Shown here piece by piece: positions 17,377 through 26,466 of a stretch of 64,000 bases of DNA. Source of the stretch: Intrasporangiaceae bacterium URHB0013 (GTDB lineage: Bacteria; Actinomycetota; Actinomycetes; Actinomycetales; Dermatophilaceae); NCBI GenBank assembly GCA_000620545.1, contig JIBA01000013.1:124001-188000 (forward strand). Direction: 5' to 3'. Positions within the stretch are counted from its first letter, which is position 1. Each line of letters starts with the position of its first letter. Under the pieces are notes generated by a model. The model was not told the DNA's origin. It was given only the letters and a program-made list of their open reading frames with translations, and searched no databases. The position numbers and the translations under genes are program-made.

Positions 17377-18822
17377 ATGGCCACCGCGGGCAGTACAGGT
17401 ACGAGTCTGACGTCGGAGCAGATGAGGGATGACGTCATCCCGGGGTTGTCCTCGCCCGACACGATCGACTCGCCGTTCGGGCAGATGGCGTTCTTCGACG
17501 GACTGCCGCGACCGGAGACCGTGTCCACCGTCTACGACGCCCTTGATCTCATGCGTGGCATCGAGGTGTTCCTCAACGCCGTACCGGGCGCATCCCTGGT
17601 GGCGATGCGTCGTGGCATGCGCGCAGCCGGTATCACGTCCCCACGCGTGATCGGCTTCACGGATCCGCGAGCGAACTCTGGGGCCCTGTTCCTCACCCCG
17701 AACACGGAGACCACGTATGGGCTTGCCTTCCTGAACCTCAGGGACTGGGGCCCGACCGTCATCGAAGCGCCGCCGCAGTCGTTGTGCGTGGTGGACGACT
17801 TCTGGTTCCGCTACGTCGCCGACATGGGCATCGCGGGCCCCGACCGCGGCGAGGGTGGCAAGTACCTGTTCCTGCCCCCTGGGTACGAAGGTGAGATCCC
17901 GGACGGCTACTTCACCTACCGTTGCCCGACGTATTCCAACTGGGTCCTTCTCAGGGCGCTCGGCGGCGTGCCGGCGATCAGGCAGACCAAGATCTATCCA
18001 CTTCGCGAGGTGACCGCGCCGGAGGCCAACGAGTTCATCAACATCGCCGAGCAGGCCTTCAACACGGTGCACAGCAATGACTTCTCCTTCTACGAGGAGG
18101 TCGATGAGCTCCTCCAGGAGGAACCAGTCAGCGCTCTCGACGCAGAGCGTGCCGGGCAGCTCGCGGCCATCGGTCTGGTCGCAGGACAGCCCTTTGCACC
18201 GGACGACAGGATGCGTCGCATCCTCAGTCAAGCAGCCGAGATCGGGGCCGGTATGGCCCGCACGGTCGCCTACGAGCCCCGCGATCCCGAAGCCGTTCTC
18301 TACGGCTCCTGGAGACGGGGATTCGTCGGAGGCAGCTACGAGTTCCTCCGCAACGGAGCGCGAATGCTCGACGCCCGGACCCAGTTCCACTACCTCGCCA
18401 CCGTCGTGACCCCCGCGATGGCTCACGCCCAGGTCGGTGCCGGATCGGCCTATGCGTACACCATCCACGACAGTCAAGGGGCGCTCCTGGACGGGGCACG
18501 GACCTACCGCCTCCACGTCGACGCAGACGTCCCTGCGAAGAACTTCTGGGCCGTGGATGTCTATGACACACAGACCCGGTCGCTCCTCCGGGTGCCATCG
18601 ACGAAATGGCCGGCACTGGCAAGCAACACCGGCGCCCTCCAACCCAACGACGACGGATCCCACGATCTGTACTTCGGCCCCGTGCCTCCCAAAGGCCGCG
18701 AGACGAACTGGGTCGAGACCCTCCCCGGCAAGGCGTGGTTCCAGCTGTTCCGCCTCTACGGCCCACTGCAGCCCTGGTTCGACCAAACCTGGCGCCTCAA
18801 CGAGTTCGAGCCCCTCGACTGA
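17377..18822 (+). CDS. DUF1254/DUF1214 domain protein
   Basis: Protein of 481 aa with the paired DUF1254 (N-terminal, around YDALDLMRGIEVFLNAVPG and TPNTETTYGLAFLNLRDWGP) and DUF1214 (C-terminal, around NFWAVDVYDTQTRSLL and the closing WFQLFRLYGPLQPWFDQTW) domains. Function of this widespread family is unknown. No signal peptide is visible, whereas many relatives are exported. The ATG at 17377 has AGGAG 7 nt upstream. It is a monocistronic unit with a 200-bp leader region. Confidence 0.88.
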   Translation: MATAGSTGTSLTSEQMRDDVIPGLSSPDTIDSPFGQMAFFDGLPRPETVSTVYDALDLMRGIEVFLNAVPGASLVAMRRGMRAAGITSPRVIGFTDPRANSGALFLTPNTETTYGLAFLNLRDWGPTVIEAPPQSLCVVDDFWFRYVADMGIAGPDRGEGGKYLFLPPGYEGEIPDGYFTYRCPTYSNWVLLRALGGVPAIRQTKIYPLREVTAPEANEFINIAEQAFNTVHSNDFSFYEEVDELLQEEPVSALDAERAGQLAAIGLVAGQPFAPDDRMRRILSQAAEIGAGMARTVAYEPRDPEAVLYGSWRRGFVGGSYEFLRNGARMLDARTQFHYLATVVTPAMAHAQVGAGSAYAYTIHDSQGALLDGARTYRLHVDADVPAKNFWAVDVYDTQTRSLLRVPSTKWPALASNTGALQPNDDGSHDLYFGPVPPKGRETNWVETLPGKAWFQLFRLYGPLQPWFDQTWRLNEFEPLD

Positions 18823-19047
18823 GAGTCGACGGGCCGCGGGTCGGCGCACGCGACAGCCACGCCTCGAAGGATGCCCGGCAGGAAGCCAGGCGAGGTAGGT
18901 CCTTCAGACAGGTCCGTGACGCCGACTCGCTGAGTGCGGCCTGCGTGACGCGCGGCGTCGCCGTGTTGTAAGCGTGCGCGATCAGGTGCCGCACGTGCTG
19001 GGCGTGCAGTCGGCCATCCTGTCGGTGGGCGATGACACGATGGCCGT

Positions 19048-19638
19048 ATGTCCGAGGAGTCGCCCGAGGAGCTGGCCGGTCAGCCGGTGATCTCGTTCGC
19101 TGCTGTCCCAGACTGCGAGGTGTGGTTCGCCGAGCACCACGCCGACCACCGCGGCTTCTGGCTGAAGATCGGGAAGGTGGGCGCAGCGAGGACGGTCAAC
19201 TACGCGGAGGCCCTCGACGTCGCTCTCTGCTACGGCTGGATCGACGGGCAGAAGAGGGCATACGACGAGACCTACTGGTTGCAGCGCTTCACCCCGCGCG
19301 GGCCGCGGAGCAAGTGGTCACAGATCAACCGGGACAAGGCCGAGGCGCTGATCACGACCGGTCGCATGCGCCCCGCCGGGCAGGCGCAGGTCGACGCGGC
19401 GAAGGCGGACGGACGGTGGGCGGCGGCGTATGCCGGCCAGAAGAGCGCGACCGTCCCCGACGACCTGGCTGCCGCGCTGGAGGCCGACCCGCAAGCCAAG
19501 GCGTTCTTCGAGACCCTTAGCGGCGCCAATCGCTTTGCGATCCTCTACCGCGTGCACGACGCCAAGAAGCCGGAGACCCGGGCCGCCCGCATCGCGAAGT
19601 TCGTCGAGATGTGCCACCACCACGAGACCGTCCACTGA
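19048..19638 (+). CDS. YdeI/OmdA-type family protein
   Basis: Cytoplasmic protein of 196 aa of the YdeI (OmdA-associated) family. The markers are WFAEHHADHRGFWLKIGK, the conserved ALDVALCYGWIDGQKRAYDE and LQRFTPRGPRSKWSQINRDK, and a C-terminal helical region AKAFFETLSGANRFAILYRV. Members have been linked to stress and peptide resistance in other bacteria, but the mechanism is unknown. No strong ribosome site is seen. It is a single gene. Confidence 0.9.
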   Translation: MSEESPEELAGQPVISFAAVPDCEVWFAEHHADHRGFWLKIGKVGAARTVNYAEALDVALCYGWIDGQKRAYDETYWLQRFTPRGPRSKWSQINRDKAEALITTGRMRPAGQAQVDAAKADGRWAAAYAGQKSATVPDDLAAALEADPQAKAFFETLSGANRFAILYRVHDAKKPETRAARIAKFVEMCHHHETVH

Positions 19639-19686
19639 CGGCTGCGCACAGAGGCCGAACGCGTGGCTGCCCATCGTGGGGCGGCG

Positions 19687-20259
19687 TCAGTCGACGGCCG
19701 TGACCGGGTCCCCGGCCTTGTCGCCGGCGGCCGCCTGCACGACCGGGTCAGTGGGCGACGGTGTCGCGCCCGAAGAGCCATGCCGACCCAGCGCCACAGC
19801 GGTCGCTGAGGCGGCGACGCCCAGCGCGAGTCCGCCGAGGGCCCAGCCCGGTCCCCACTCCTTGCGTCCCAACCCTGCGTCGACCGAGACGTCACCCGGG
19901 CCGGCGTCGATGAGTGCGGTCAGGGCGGCGATGAGGACAGCGTTGTACTCCCACCCGCCCTCTGCGACCCATGGCCCGTTCGGCTTGTGGACCTTGTAGA
20001 TCGCTGTGGCCATAGTGCCGATCAGGCTCGCGGCCGCTGCCGGGGTGGCTGCGCCGAGCATGACGAGGGCACCGCCGGCGCTTTCGCTGATGCCGGCGGC
20101 GAGTGCGTTGGCGCGTGTGGGTCGCATGTCCAGCGCACCCATCATCTGCTCGGTGGCCTCGAGCCCCGGCCCGCCGAACCAGCCAAAGAGCTTCTGCGTC
20201 CCGTGCCCGACGAAGAGTCCACCGATCACCACGCGCGCGGCGAGTCTTCCGATGTCCAT
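19687..20259 (-). CDS. DoxX-family membrane protein
   Basis: Integral membrane protein of 190 aa with four helices. The DoxX pattern is clear: ARVVIGGLFVGHGTQKLFGW, then GISESAGGALVMLG, ATAIYKVHKPNG and NAVLIAALTALIDAGPGDVS. The C-terminal tail after the last helix is Ala/Gly/Thr-rich. DoxX proteins take part in thiol or redox homeostasis in some actinobacteria. The GGAGGAGG box lies 5 nt before the ATG. It is divergent from the repeat protein gene that follows. Confidence 0.9.
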   Translation of the reverse strand: MDIGRLAARVVIGGLFVGHGTQKLFGWFGGPGLEATEQMMGALDMRPTRANALAAGISESAGGALVMLGAATPAAAASLIGTMATAIYKVHKPNGPWVAEGGWEYNAVLIAALTALIDAGPGDVSVDAGLGRKEWGPGWALGGLALGVAASATAVALGRHGSSGATPSPTDPVVQAAAGDKAGDPVTAVD

Positions 20260-20480
20260 GAGGCCTCCTCCATGGTCGATGCTGGAGGCGTACCCAGTTG
20301 GGGGGAGCCCTCACGTGGAGCGCTCGGCCAACTGCGAGGCGTCCGCGGGTCCTGCCGGCTCCTGCCGCGTCCGCACCCCGCGCGCGGCGCCGCTGCCAGA
20401 TGTCCGTTCGCCCACCCGACAGTCGGGGTATGACCGGAACCGATGTCCGAACCGTCTTGCCGCCAGAATGGAGATCCGCG

Positions 20481-21359
20481 ATGAGTGACACCCAGCCCAC
20501 CGGCCTGTCAGCCGAAGAGCTCGCCGCTGAGAGCACGACTGCCCTGCCGGACAAGGAGGTCGTCTCGATCCTCGACCTGAACGCCGACATCAACCTCGCG
20601 ATCGACGCCGCCGCCCCCATCGACCTGGCCGTGGCAGCGAACGCCAACGTGGCCGCACCGATCGACGCGGCGGTCAGCGCAAACATCCTGTCCTCAGACT
20701 CGACCGCGCAGGCTCTCAGCGATCAAGGCGTGATCATCAACCAGGGCATCGACGCCGACGCCACTGCGCACGCGGTGCAGGACAGCAATCTCGACCAGGG
20801 CAACGACGTGGTCGATGCGGGCAGCGCGACTGGTGCGGGCGACGCGAGTGGTGCCGCCGGGAGCACTGCCGCGGCGGCTGACGCGGACTCCACCGGCGTC
20901 GGCGGGACCGTGGGCGACACGACCGGAACGGCGGGTGACGCTGCGGGCGCCGTCGTGGGTGACACAACCGGCGGCCTGGGTGGCGCAGTCGGCGACACGA
21001 CCGGAACGGTCGGTGACGCCGTCGACGGGGCCACGGACGACGTCGGCGGTGCGGTCGACGGTGTCGACGGCACCGTGGGCGACACGGCAGGCAGCGTGAC
21101 CAGTGGCGGCCTGCTGGATGGTGACCTGCTGAACGTCGACGTCAACGTCGACGCGGACGCGGACGTCGCGGCGCCCATCAACGGCGCCGTGGCGGCGAAC
21201 GCGAACGTCGCAGCTCCGATCGACGCCGCGGTCGGCGCCAATGTCGGTTCCGTCGGCAGCGACGCGATCGCGGTCTCGCAGCAGGACGCGATCATCAACC
21301 AGGACATCACCGGTTCCGCCGAGGCGACGTCGGACCAGACCTCCGACATCAAGCAGTAG
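20481..21359 (+). CDS. Acidic repeat protein with RiPP-leader-like N terminus
   Basis: Unrecognised protein of 292 aa with a striking composition: no cysteine, only two lysines (25 and 291), rich in Ala, Asp, Gly, Val and Thr. Residues 1-31 resemble a RiPP leader (GLSAEELAAESTTALPDKEV). Residues 33-106 and 217-292 are a duplicated domain sharing VAANANVAAPIDAAV and an IINQ motif. Between them (139-205) is a GDTTGT-type Gly/Asp linker. There is no Sec signal peptide. The ATG has GGAG 7 nt upstream. The next gene, an M50 protease with a PqqD-like domain, begins 6 nt after the stop, so the protein is a likely substrate or partner. Confidence 0.8.
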   Translation: MSDTQPTGLSAEELAAESTTALPDKEVVSILDLNADINLAIDAAAPIDLAVAANANVAAPIDAAVSANILSSDSTAQALSDQGVIINQGIDADATAHAVQDSNLDQGNDVVDAGSATGAGDASGAAGSTAAAADADSTGVGGTVGDTTGTAGDAAGAVVGDTTGGLGGAVGDTTGTVGDAVDGATDDVGGAVDGVDGTVGDTAGSVTSGGLLDGDLLNVDVNVDADADVAAPINGAVAANANVAAPIDAAVGANVGSVGSDAIAVSQQDAIINQDITGSAEATSDQTSDIKQ

Positions 21360-21365
21360 GGGCAC

Positions 21366-23843
21366 ATGACGGTCCTGCCCGGGGCTTGGACAGGACGCGG
21401 CGACGAGGTGATGTCGTCCCGTCCTGTCGCCTCCGCGTCCGGAGCGGCCGTCCGTGCGGATGGCGTCGAGCTCATGGGCGAGATGGTGGGGTCCGGCTAC
21501 CGAGAGCCGCCGGCTCTCGCCCGCCGGGGCGACGGCCAGACGTTCCAGCTGACGCCGCTGGTCTACCTCGTGCTGGCCACGGTCGACGGCAGGCGCTCGT
21601 ACGACGAGGTCGGTGAGCGGGTCAGCGCCGTGTACGGCCGGACCGTCACCGGTGACAACGTGCGCACCCTGGTGGACCAACAGTTGCGCCCGCTGGGGTT
21701 GCTGGCCAAGGAGGACGGCTCTCAGCCGGACGTCAAGAAGTCCAACCCTCTGCTGGCTCTGAGATTCAAGTACGCCGTCAGCGACCCCGAGCAGACGCGG
21801 CGGGTGACCTCACCCTTCGCGCGGCTCTTCCACCCCGTCGTCGTGGCGCTGGTGATGGCGGCGTTCGTGGCCGTGAGCTGGTGGGTGCTCTTCCACAAGG
21901 GCCTTGCCTCCGCAACGCATCAGGCATTCGATAAACCCGGCCTCCTGCTGCTCGTCGTGGCGGTCACCATCCTGTCGGCCGGCTTCCACGAGTTCGGCCA
22001 CGCCGCCGCAGCTCGGCGTGGAGGTGCGACGCCCGGCGTGATGGGCGCCGGGGTCTACCTCGTCTGGCCGGCGTTCTACACCGACGTCACCGACTCCTAC
22101 CGGCTGGGCCGGGTGGGCCGGGTCCGCACCGACCTCGGCGGCCTGTACTTCAACGCCATCATCGCCGTCGGGATCGCCGGGGCGTGGTGGGCCACACAGT
22201 GGGACGCGCTGCTGCTCGTCGTGGCGACGCAGATCCTCCAGATGGTCCGGCAGCTGACGCCGCTCGTCCGCTTCGACGGCTACCACGTGCTCGCCGACGT
22301 CACCGGCGTCCCTGACCTCTTTCACCGGATCAAGCCCACCCTGCTCGGCGTCTTGCCGTGGCGGTGGAAGCACCCCGAGACGCGCATCCTCAAGCCCTGG
22401 GCGCGCGCGGTCGTGACCCTGTGGGTGCTGGTGGTGGTCCCTGTGCTCGCCTTCTCGATCTTCACGATGGTCATCGCCCTTCCGCGGCTTCTCGGCACCG
22501 CGTGGGCCAGCATGGGCAAGCAGTCCACTCTTCTGGCTCGGGCCTGGTCCGATGCTGCCCTGGTCGAGGTCGCAGCCCGGGGCATCGCCATCCTCGCCGT
22601 GGCGTTCCCCATCCTGGCGACCGCCGTCCTACTCACCCGTCTGCTGCGCCAGATCGTCAGCGCGTCGCTGCGGCGCACCGAGGGCAAGCCCGTGCGCCGG
22701 GGCTTGGTCGGCCTCGGCGCCGCAGCCCTCGTCGCCGGGTTGGCCCTGGCCTGGTGGCCGAACGCCGATACGTACCGCCCGATCCAGCCCTACGAGGGCG
22801 GCACGCTCACGCAGGCAGCTCACGCCATCCCAGTTCCGGCGGTGGTCCGCCCGGCGTCGAGCGGTCTCGTCGAGGGCCAGCGCGGGAGCCTGCTCACCGG
22901 CTGGGCCGACTCTGATGCCCGGCCCACCCGTGAGAAGCCGGAGCTGGCCCTCGTGCTGGTTCCTCGTGCGACCGGCACCTCGACCGGCTCCTCCACCGGC
23001 ACCGAGGCAGCAGATCCCGGCGGCGACGTCAATGGAGGAACCGGGGCGAACGTGCCGCAGTCCTGGGTCTTCCCGTTCAACAAGCCGCTCTCACCGGGGA
23101 CCGGCGACAACCAGGCGATGGCGGTCAACACGACCGACAACACGACTCAGTACGACGTCGCGTTCGCCCTCATCTGGATCGACGACGACTCGCCGGCGCT
23201 CAACACCAACGAGGCCTACGCGTTCTCCAGCTGCACCAACTGTGCCGCGGTCGCGGTTGGCTTCCAGATCGTGCTGGTCACCGGTGACAATCACGTTGCG
23301 GTGCCGCAGAACATCTCGGCTGCGGTCAACTACGACTGCATCAACTGCCTTTCCTACGCGCTCGCGACCCAGCTTTTCGTCACCCTCGAGGGGCCGCTCA
23401 GCGACGCAGGCAACCGGGAGATCGCCGCTTTGTGGAAGCAGATTGCCGATTTCGGCACGCACATCGCCGAGGTGCCACTCAGCGAGATCGCGGAGCGACT
23501 CGCGGCCTACGAGCAGGAGATCCTCCAGATCATCGAGAAGGAGCAGGGTCCGCTCACATCGGGCGACCCGGCGACCCTGCCTTCGGGCTCCCCGTCGGCG
23601 ACGGTCCAGGGCAGCGACGGCGGCTCCCCGACGTCCGACGCCACCAGCCCGGGCGAGAGCGTCTCTCCGAGCACCGGCACGGCGGGGGAGAGCGGCGCAA
23701 CAGATCCGGGCAGCACGAGCGAACCGTCACCGACAGGGACGCCCGTCCCCAGCTCCGGCGACGTCAGCTCGGACGAAACCACGCCCGAGCCCTCACCCAG
23801 CGACAGCGTGGCCCCCACCGCCAGCGGCGAGGCGTCCCCCTAG
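21366..23843 (+). CDS. M50 membrane metalloprotease with PqqD-like and exported C-terminal domains
   Basis: Protein of 825 aa. Residues 45-115 look like a PqqD-like winged helix (LTPLVYLVLATVDGRRSYDE). Hydrophobic helices follow. The zinc motif HEFGH is at 208-212 and the second M50 motif VRFDGYHVLAD at 301-311, so the catalytic site appears intact. More helices lie at about 350-375, 405-425 and 448-464. The C-terminal half is exported by prediction and contains two CxxC pairs (623-626 and 658-661), then a coiled segment and a Ser/Thr/Pro-rich tail from about 735. It resembles peptide-maturation M50 proteins; the substrate is inferred to be the upstream repeat protein. An ATG at 21411 is an alternative start. 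Confidence 0.85.
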   Translation: MTVLPGAWTGRGDEVMSSRPVASASGAAVRADGVELMGEMVGSGYREPPALARRGDGQTFQLTPLVYLVLATVDGRRSYDEVGERVSAVYGRTVTGDNVRTLVDQQLRPLGLLAKEDGSQPDVKKSNPLLALRFKYAVSDPEQTRRVTSPFARLFHPVVVALVMAAFVAVSWWVLFHKGLASATHQAFDKPGLLLLVVAVTILSAGFHEFGHAAAARRGGATPGVMGAGVYLVWPAFYTDVTDSYRLGRVGRVRTDLGGLYFNAIIAVGIAGAWWATQWDALLLVVATQILQMVRQLTPLVRFDGYHVLADVTGVPDLFHRIKPTLLGVLPWRWKHPETRILKPWARAVVTLWVLVVVPVLAFSIFTMVIALPRLLGTAWASMGKQSTLLARAWSDAALVEVAARGIAILAVAFPILATAVLLTRLLRQIVSASLRRTEGKPVRRGLVGLGAAALVAGLALAWWPNADTYRPIQPYEGGTLTQAAHAIPVPAVVRPASSGLVEGQRGSLLTGWADSDARPTREKPELALVLVPRATGTSTGSSTGTEAADPGGDVNGGTGANVPQSWVFPFNKPLSPGTGDNQAMAVNTTDNTTQYDVAFALIWIDDDSPALNTNEAYAFSSCTNCAAVAVGFQIVLVTGDNHVAVPQNISAAVNYDCINCLSYALATQLFVTLEGPLSDAGNREIAALWKQIADFGTHIAEVPLSEIAERLAAYEQEILQIIEKEQGPLTSGDPATLPSGSPSATVQGSDGGSPTSDATSPGESVSPSTGTAGESGATDPGSTSEPSPTGTPVPSSGDVSSDETTPEPSPSDSVAPTASGEASP

Positions 23844-23981
23844 GACGACAGTGCCTGCCAGCGGCAGCCTGATGCCGGGGCGTTCACTCGCCGAGCGCCC
23901 AGACGCGCCCGACCAGGCCAACCGCCGGCATACGTCCGTGGGCACCATGATGAGCGCGTTGGCTTCGGATCGGAGGAGATG

Positions 23982-24518
23982 ATGAGACGACCGACACTGT
24001 TCCTGACAGTGGGTCTTCCCGGTACCGGCAAGACCACTGCCGCGCGGCGCATCGAGGTCGAGCAGAGCGCACTTCGTCTCACGAAGGACGAATGGGTCAA
24101 GGCCCTCTACGGGCAGGAGAATCCGCCGTCGGCCCAGGACGTGATCGAAGGGCGGCTCGTCCAGATCGGGCTGCGCGTCCTCGAGCTCGGCAACAACGTC
24201 GTGATCGACTACGGCCTCTGGGGCCGAGACGAGCGCTCCGCCTTGCGTCAGGCGGCAGCGGACCGCGGCGCCAGGGTGGAGATGCGCTACTTCGAGCTCG
24301 GCCCGGCCGAGCAACGGAGTCGACTGGATCAGCGCCAGGCCGAGGCCTCGCACACGACCTGGCGCATGTCCGATGAGGAACTCGTCCAGTGGGCTGCACA
24401 GATCGACATCCCGACGCCGGGGGAGCTGGACGGCAGCGAACCCGTTGATGAGCCACCGCCCGGGTTCGCAACCTGGGCCGAGTGGCGCGCTCATCGCTGG
24501 CCGCCGTCTGTCTCCTGA
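23982..24518 (+). CDS. P-loop AAA/Zeta-like kinase family protein
   Basis: Cytoplasmic ATP-binding protein of 178 aa. A Walker A motif GLPGTGKTT lies near residue 13, followed by a Walker-B-like strand NNVVIDYGLW and a lid-like arginine region (RYFELGPAEQRSRLDQRQ). It belongs to the AAA_33 group of small predicted kinases and is not a known pathway enzyme. The second of two tandem ATGs (23982) is chosen because GGAGG sits 5 nt upstream. The C-terminal tail from PTPGELDGSEP is Pro-rich. Confidence 0.85.
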   Translation: MRRPTLFLTVGLPGTGKTTAARRIEVEQSALRLTKDEWVKALYGQENPPSAQDVIEGRLVQIGLRVLELGNNVVIDYGLWGRDERSALRQAAADRGARVEMRYFELGPAEQRSRLDQRQAEASHTTWRMSDEELVQWAAQIDIPTPGELDGSEPVDEPPPGFATWAEWRAHRWPPSVS

Positions 24519-24609
24519 GGCCGGCTCCCGTGCGCTTCGAGGGCGTGCTGGAGCGAGGCCCACAGCGGTAGCGCCTCACCGTTGGCGTGACCGGCCGAGG
24601 CCGAGCGCT

Positions 24610-25845
24610 TCAGGGGCCGATCGCGTACGAGTGCGGTTGCAGCGAATGGGCGCCCGCAGTGGCGGGTTCGTCGCCGGCGTTCAAGGCCAGGGTGAGATGG
24701 TCGGTCTCGGTCGTCAGGTGGATGGTCATCGTGGTGTTGGTGACATCAGAAGTCGTGAGCGCGGCATCGACCAGCCAGGGATGGTTGCGGCGAACTCGCA
24801 CCAGGTCCTGGTAGACGGTCAGGGTCGCGGCACCGAAGGGCAACAGCTCGGCGGGCGACTTCGGGAACGGCGGCCGGACCGCGTTGTCGCCGCCCGGCTG
24901 GTCGAGCTTCTCACCGGTGAAGGCCTGTTCGTCTCCGGCGTAGATCGTGGGGATACCGGGCACGAGCATGAGCACGGCAACAGCCAGTGGCAGGTTGCGC
25001 GGCTCCCGCAACAGCGTCGCGATCCGGCTCTGGTCGTGGTTGCCAAGGAACGTCTGGGACCGGAACCTCGCCGAGAAGTCGGCGTGCCTGCTCAGCGCCC
25101 AGGCGAGCTCGTGAAGGTTGTGGTCGTTGAGCGAGCTCCAGATCGCCTTCCACAGCTCGTACTGGGTGACCGAGTCGACATTGCTCTGGGCGACGAACTC
25201 CGTGTAGCCGCCGTTGATCAACTCTGCGACGATCCAGGCGTCCGGGTGGGCTGCCTTGACACGGTTGACGATCGGCCGCCACGCTGCCCCGCCGGCAGCG
25301 AAGGCAGCATCGAGCCGCCATCCGTCGACGCCACGGTCCAGCCAGAAGCACATGACATCCACGATGTAGTCGACCACGGGTGGGTGGGCGAAGTTGAGCT
25401 CGACAAGGTCGAGGTTGCCCTCGAAGCCGATCGTGTAACCGTCATTCCACGTCACCCACTGGCCGGCCTCGGAGTCCGGGCCGTCGGCAAGGGCTCGTCG
25501 CACGATCTCGTGATCCTCGCTGACATGGTTGAACACGCCGTCCAGGCAGATCCGGATGCCACGCTCCTGAGCGGCACGGACGAGGGCGTCGAAGTCTGCC
25601 AAGCCGCCGAGCCGCGGGTCGATGCGAAGGTAGTCGAGGGTGTCGTATCCGTGGGACGTGGAGGCGAACACCGGCGCCAGCATGAGTCCGTTGGCGCCCA
25701 GCTCGATGAGGTAGTCGAACCAGCCGGTGAGGTGCCCGAGGCGGTGGCAGATCTTGCCAGCGGACACGTCAGCGACGCGAGGTTCGGCGCCGACGAACCC
25801 CAACGGGTAGCAGTGCCACCAGACCACCGAAGAAACCCAACCCAT
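24610..25845 (-). CDS. GH13 alpha-amylase family glycoside hydrolase
   Basis: Cytoplasmic (no signal peptide) GH13 protein of 411 aa, acting on alpha-1,4/1,6-glucans or small maltooligosaccharides. Conserved regions are DGVFNH (102-107), GWRLDAAF with the nucleophile Asp179, the acid/base Glu208 in AELI, and FLGNHD with Asp271. It is short for the family, with a minimal beta domain and only a brief C-terminal domain, so it may be a neopullulanase-like or trehalose-type enzyme. A signalling or glycogen role is not shown by neighbours. Confidence 0.9.
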   Translation of the reverse strand: MGWVSSVVWWHCYPLGFVGAEPRVADVSAGKICHRLGHLTGWFDYLIELGANGLMLAPVFASTSHGYDTLDYLRIDPRLGGLADFDALVRAAQERGIRICLDGVFNHVSEDHEIVRRALADGPDSEAGQWVTWNDGYTIGFEGNLDLVELNFAHPPVVDYIVDVMCFWLDRGVDGWRLDAAFAAGGAAWRPIVNRVKAAHPDAWIVAELINGGYTEFVAQSNVDSVTQYELWKAIWSSLNDHNLHELAWALSRHADFSARFRSQTFLGNHDQSRIATLLREPRNLPLAVAVLMLVPGIPTIYAGDEQAFTGEKLDQPGGDNAVRPPFPKSPAELLPFGAATLTVYQDLVRVRRNHPWLVDAALTTSDVTNTTMTIHLTTETDHLTLALNAGDEPATAGAHSLQPHSYAIGP

Positions 25846-25940
25846 TGACGTCCCCTACCCTCATCAGCACGACGGGTCACCCCAGTATCCCGAGGGTGCC
25901 AGACCCAACGCGGCCGCGTCGCTTCGGTACCGTGCTGAGC

Positions 25941-26378
25941 ATGCCCATCAAGCTCGAGAACGTCGGTATCGCCGTGGACGACCTGGAGGCGACGATCGCC
26001 TTCTTCACCGACCTCGGACTGACCGTCCTGGGTCGGGACACGGTCAGCGGCGAGTGGGCCGACACCGCGGTGGGCCTCGACGGCAACCATGCCCACATCG
26101 CGATGCTCCAGACGCCGGACGGGCTCGGTCGCCTCGAGCTCTTCCAGTACATCCACCCCGCCGCCATCGAGACGACGCCCACCCGGCCCAACGAGATCGG
26201 CATGCACCGAGTCGCCTTCTCGGTCGACGACATCGACGATGCCCTCGAGATCGCCGCGAAGCACGGATGCCACCCGCTGCGCGGAGTGGCCACGTACGAG
26301 GACGTCTACAAGCTCACCTACGTCCGCGGACCCAGCGGCATCATCGTGATGCTCGCCCAGGAGCTCAACGCGAGGTGA
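25941..26378 (+). CDS. VOC (glyoxalase-like) family protein
   Basis: Small metalloenzyme-fold protein of 145 aa. Paired beta-alpha-beta-beta-beta modules are visible: LENVGIAVDDLEATIAFFTD and IGMHRVAFSVDDIDDALEIA, ending in YVRGPSGIIVMLAQEL. Candidate metal ligands are the histidine and glutamate residues at these strands (HIAM, LELFQY, MHRVAF). The substrate is unknown. I start at the ATG at 25941, where homologous sequence begins. Confidence 0.88.
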   Translation: MPIKLENVGIAVDDLEATIAFFTDLGLTVLGRDTVSGEWADTAVGLDGNHAHIAMLQTPDGLGRLELFQYIHPAAIETTPTRPNEIGMHRVAFSVDDIDDALEIAAKHGCHPLRGVATYEDVYKLTYVRGPSGIIVMLAQELNAR

Positions 26379-26466
26379 GCTGTGGCACCCGCGACGGAAA
26401 GCGCAGCGACGTGAGAGGCGGCCCGGAGCGAGTGGCTCGCGTCTTCACGCGGAGCGCTGGACCAGC

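Noticed and set aside
18797-18994. Minus-strand frame with an LIAHAY segment, faintly like a HepT C terminus
   Set aside because: There is no start or upstream part; similarity is limited to a few residues and the region is otherwise intergenic.
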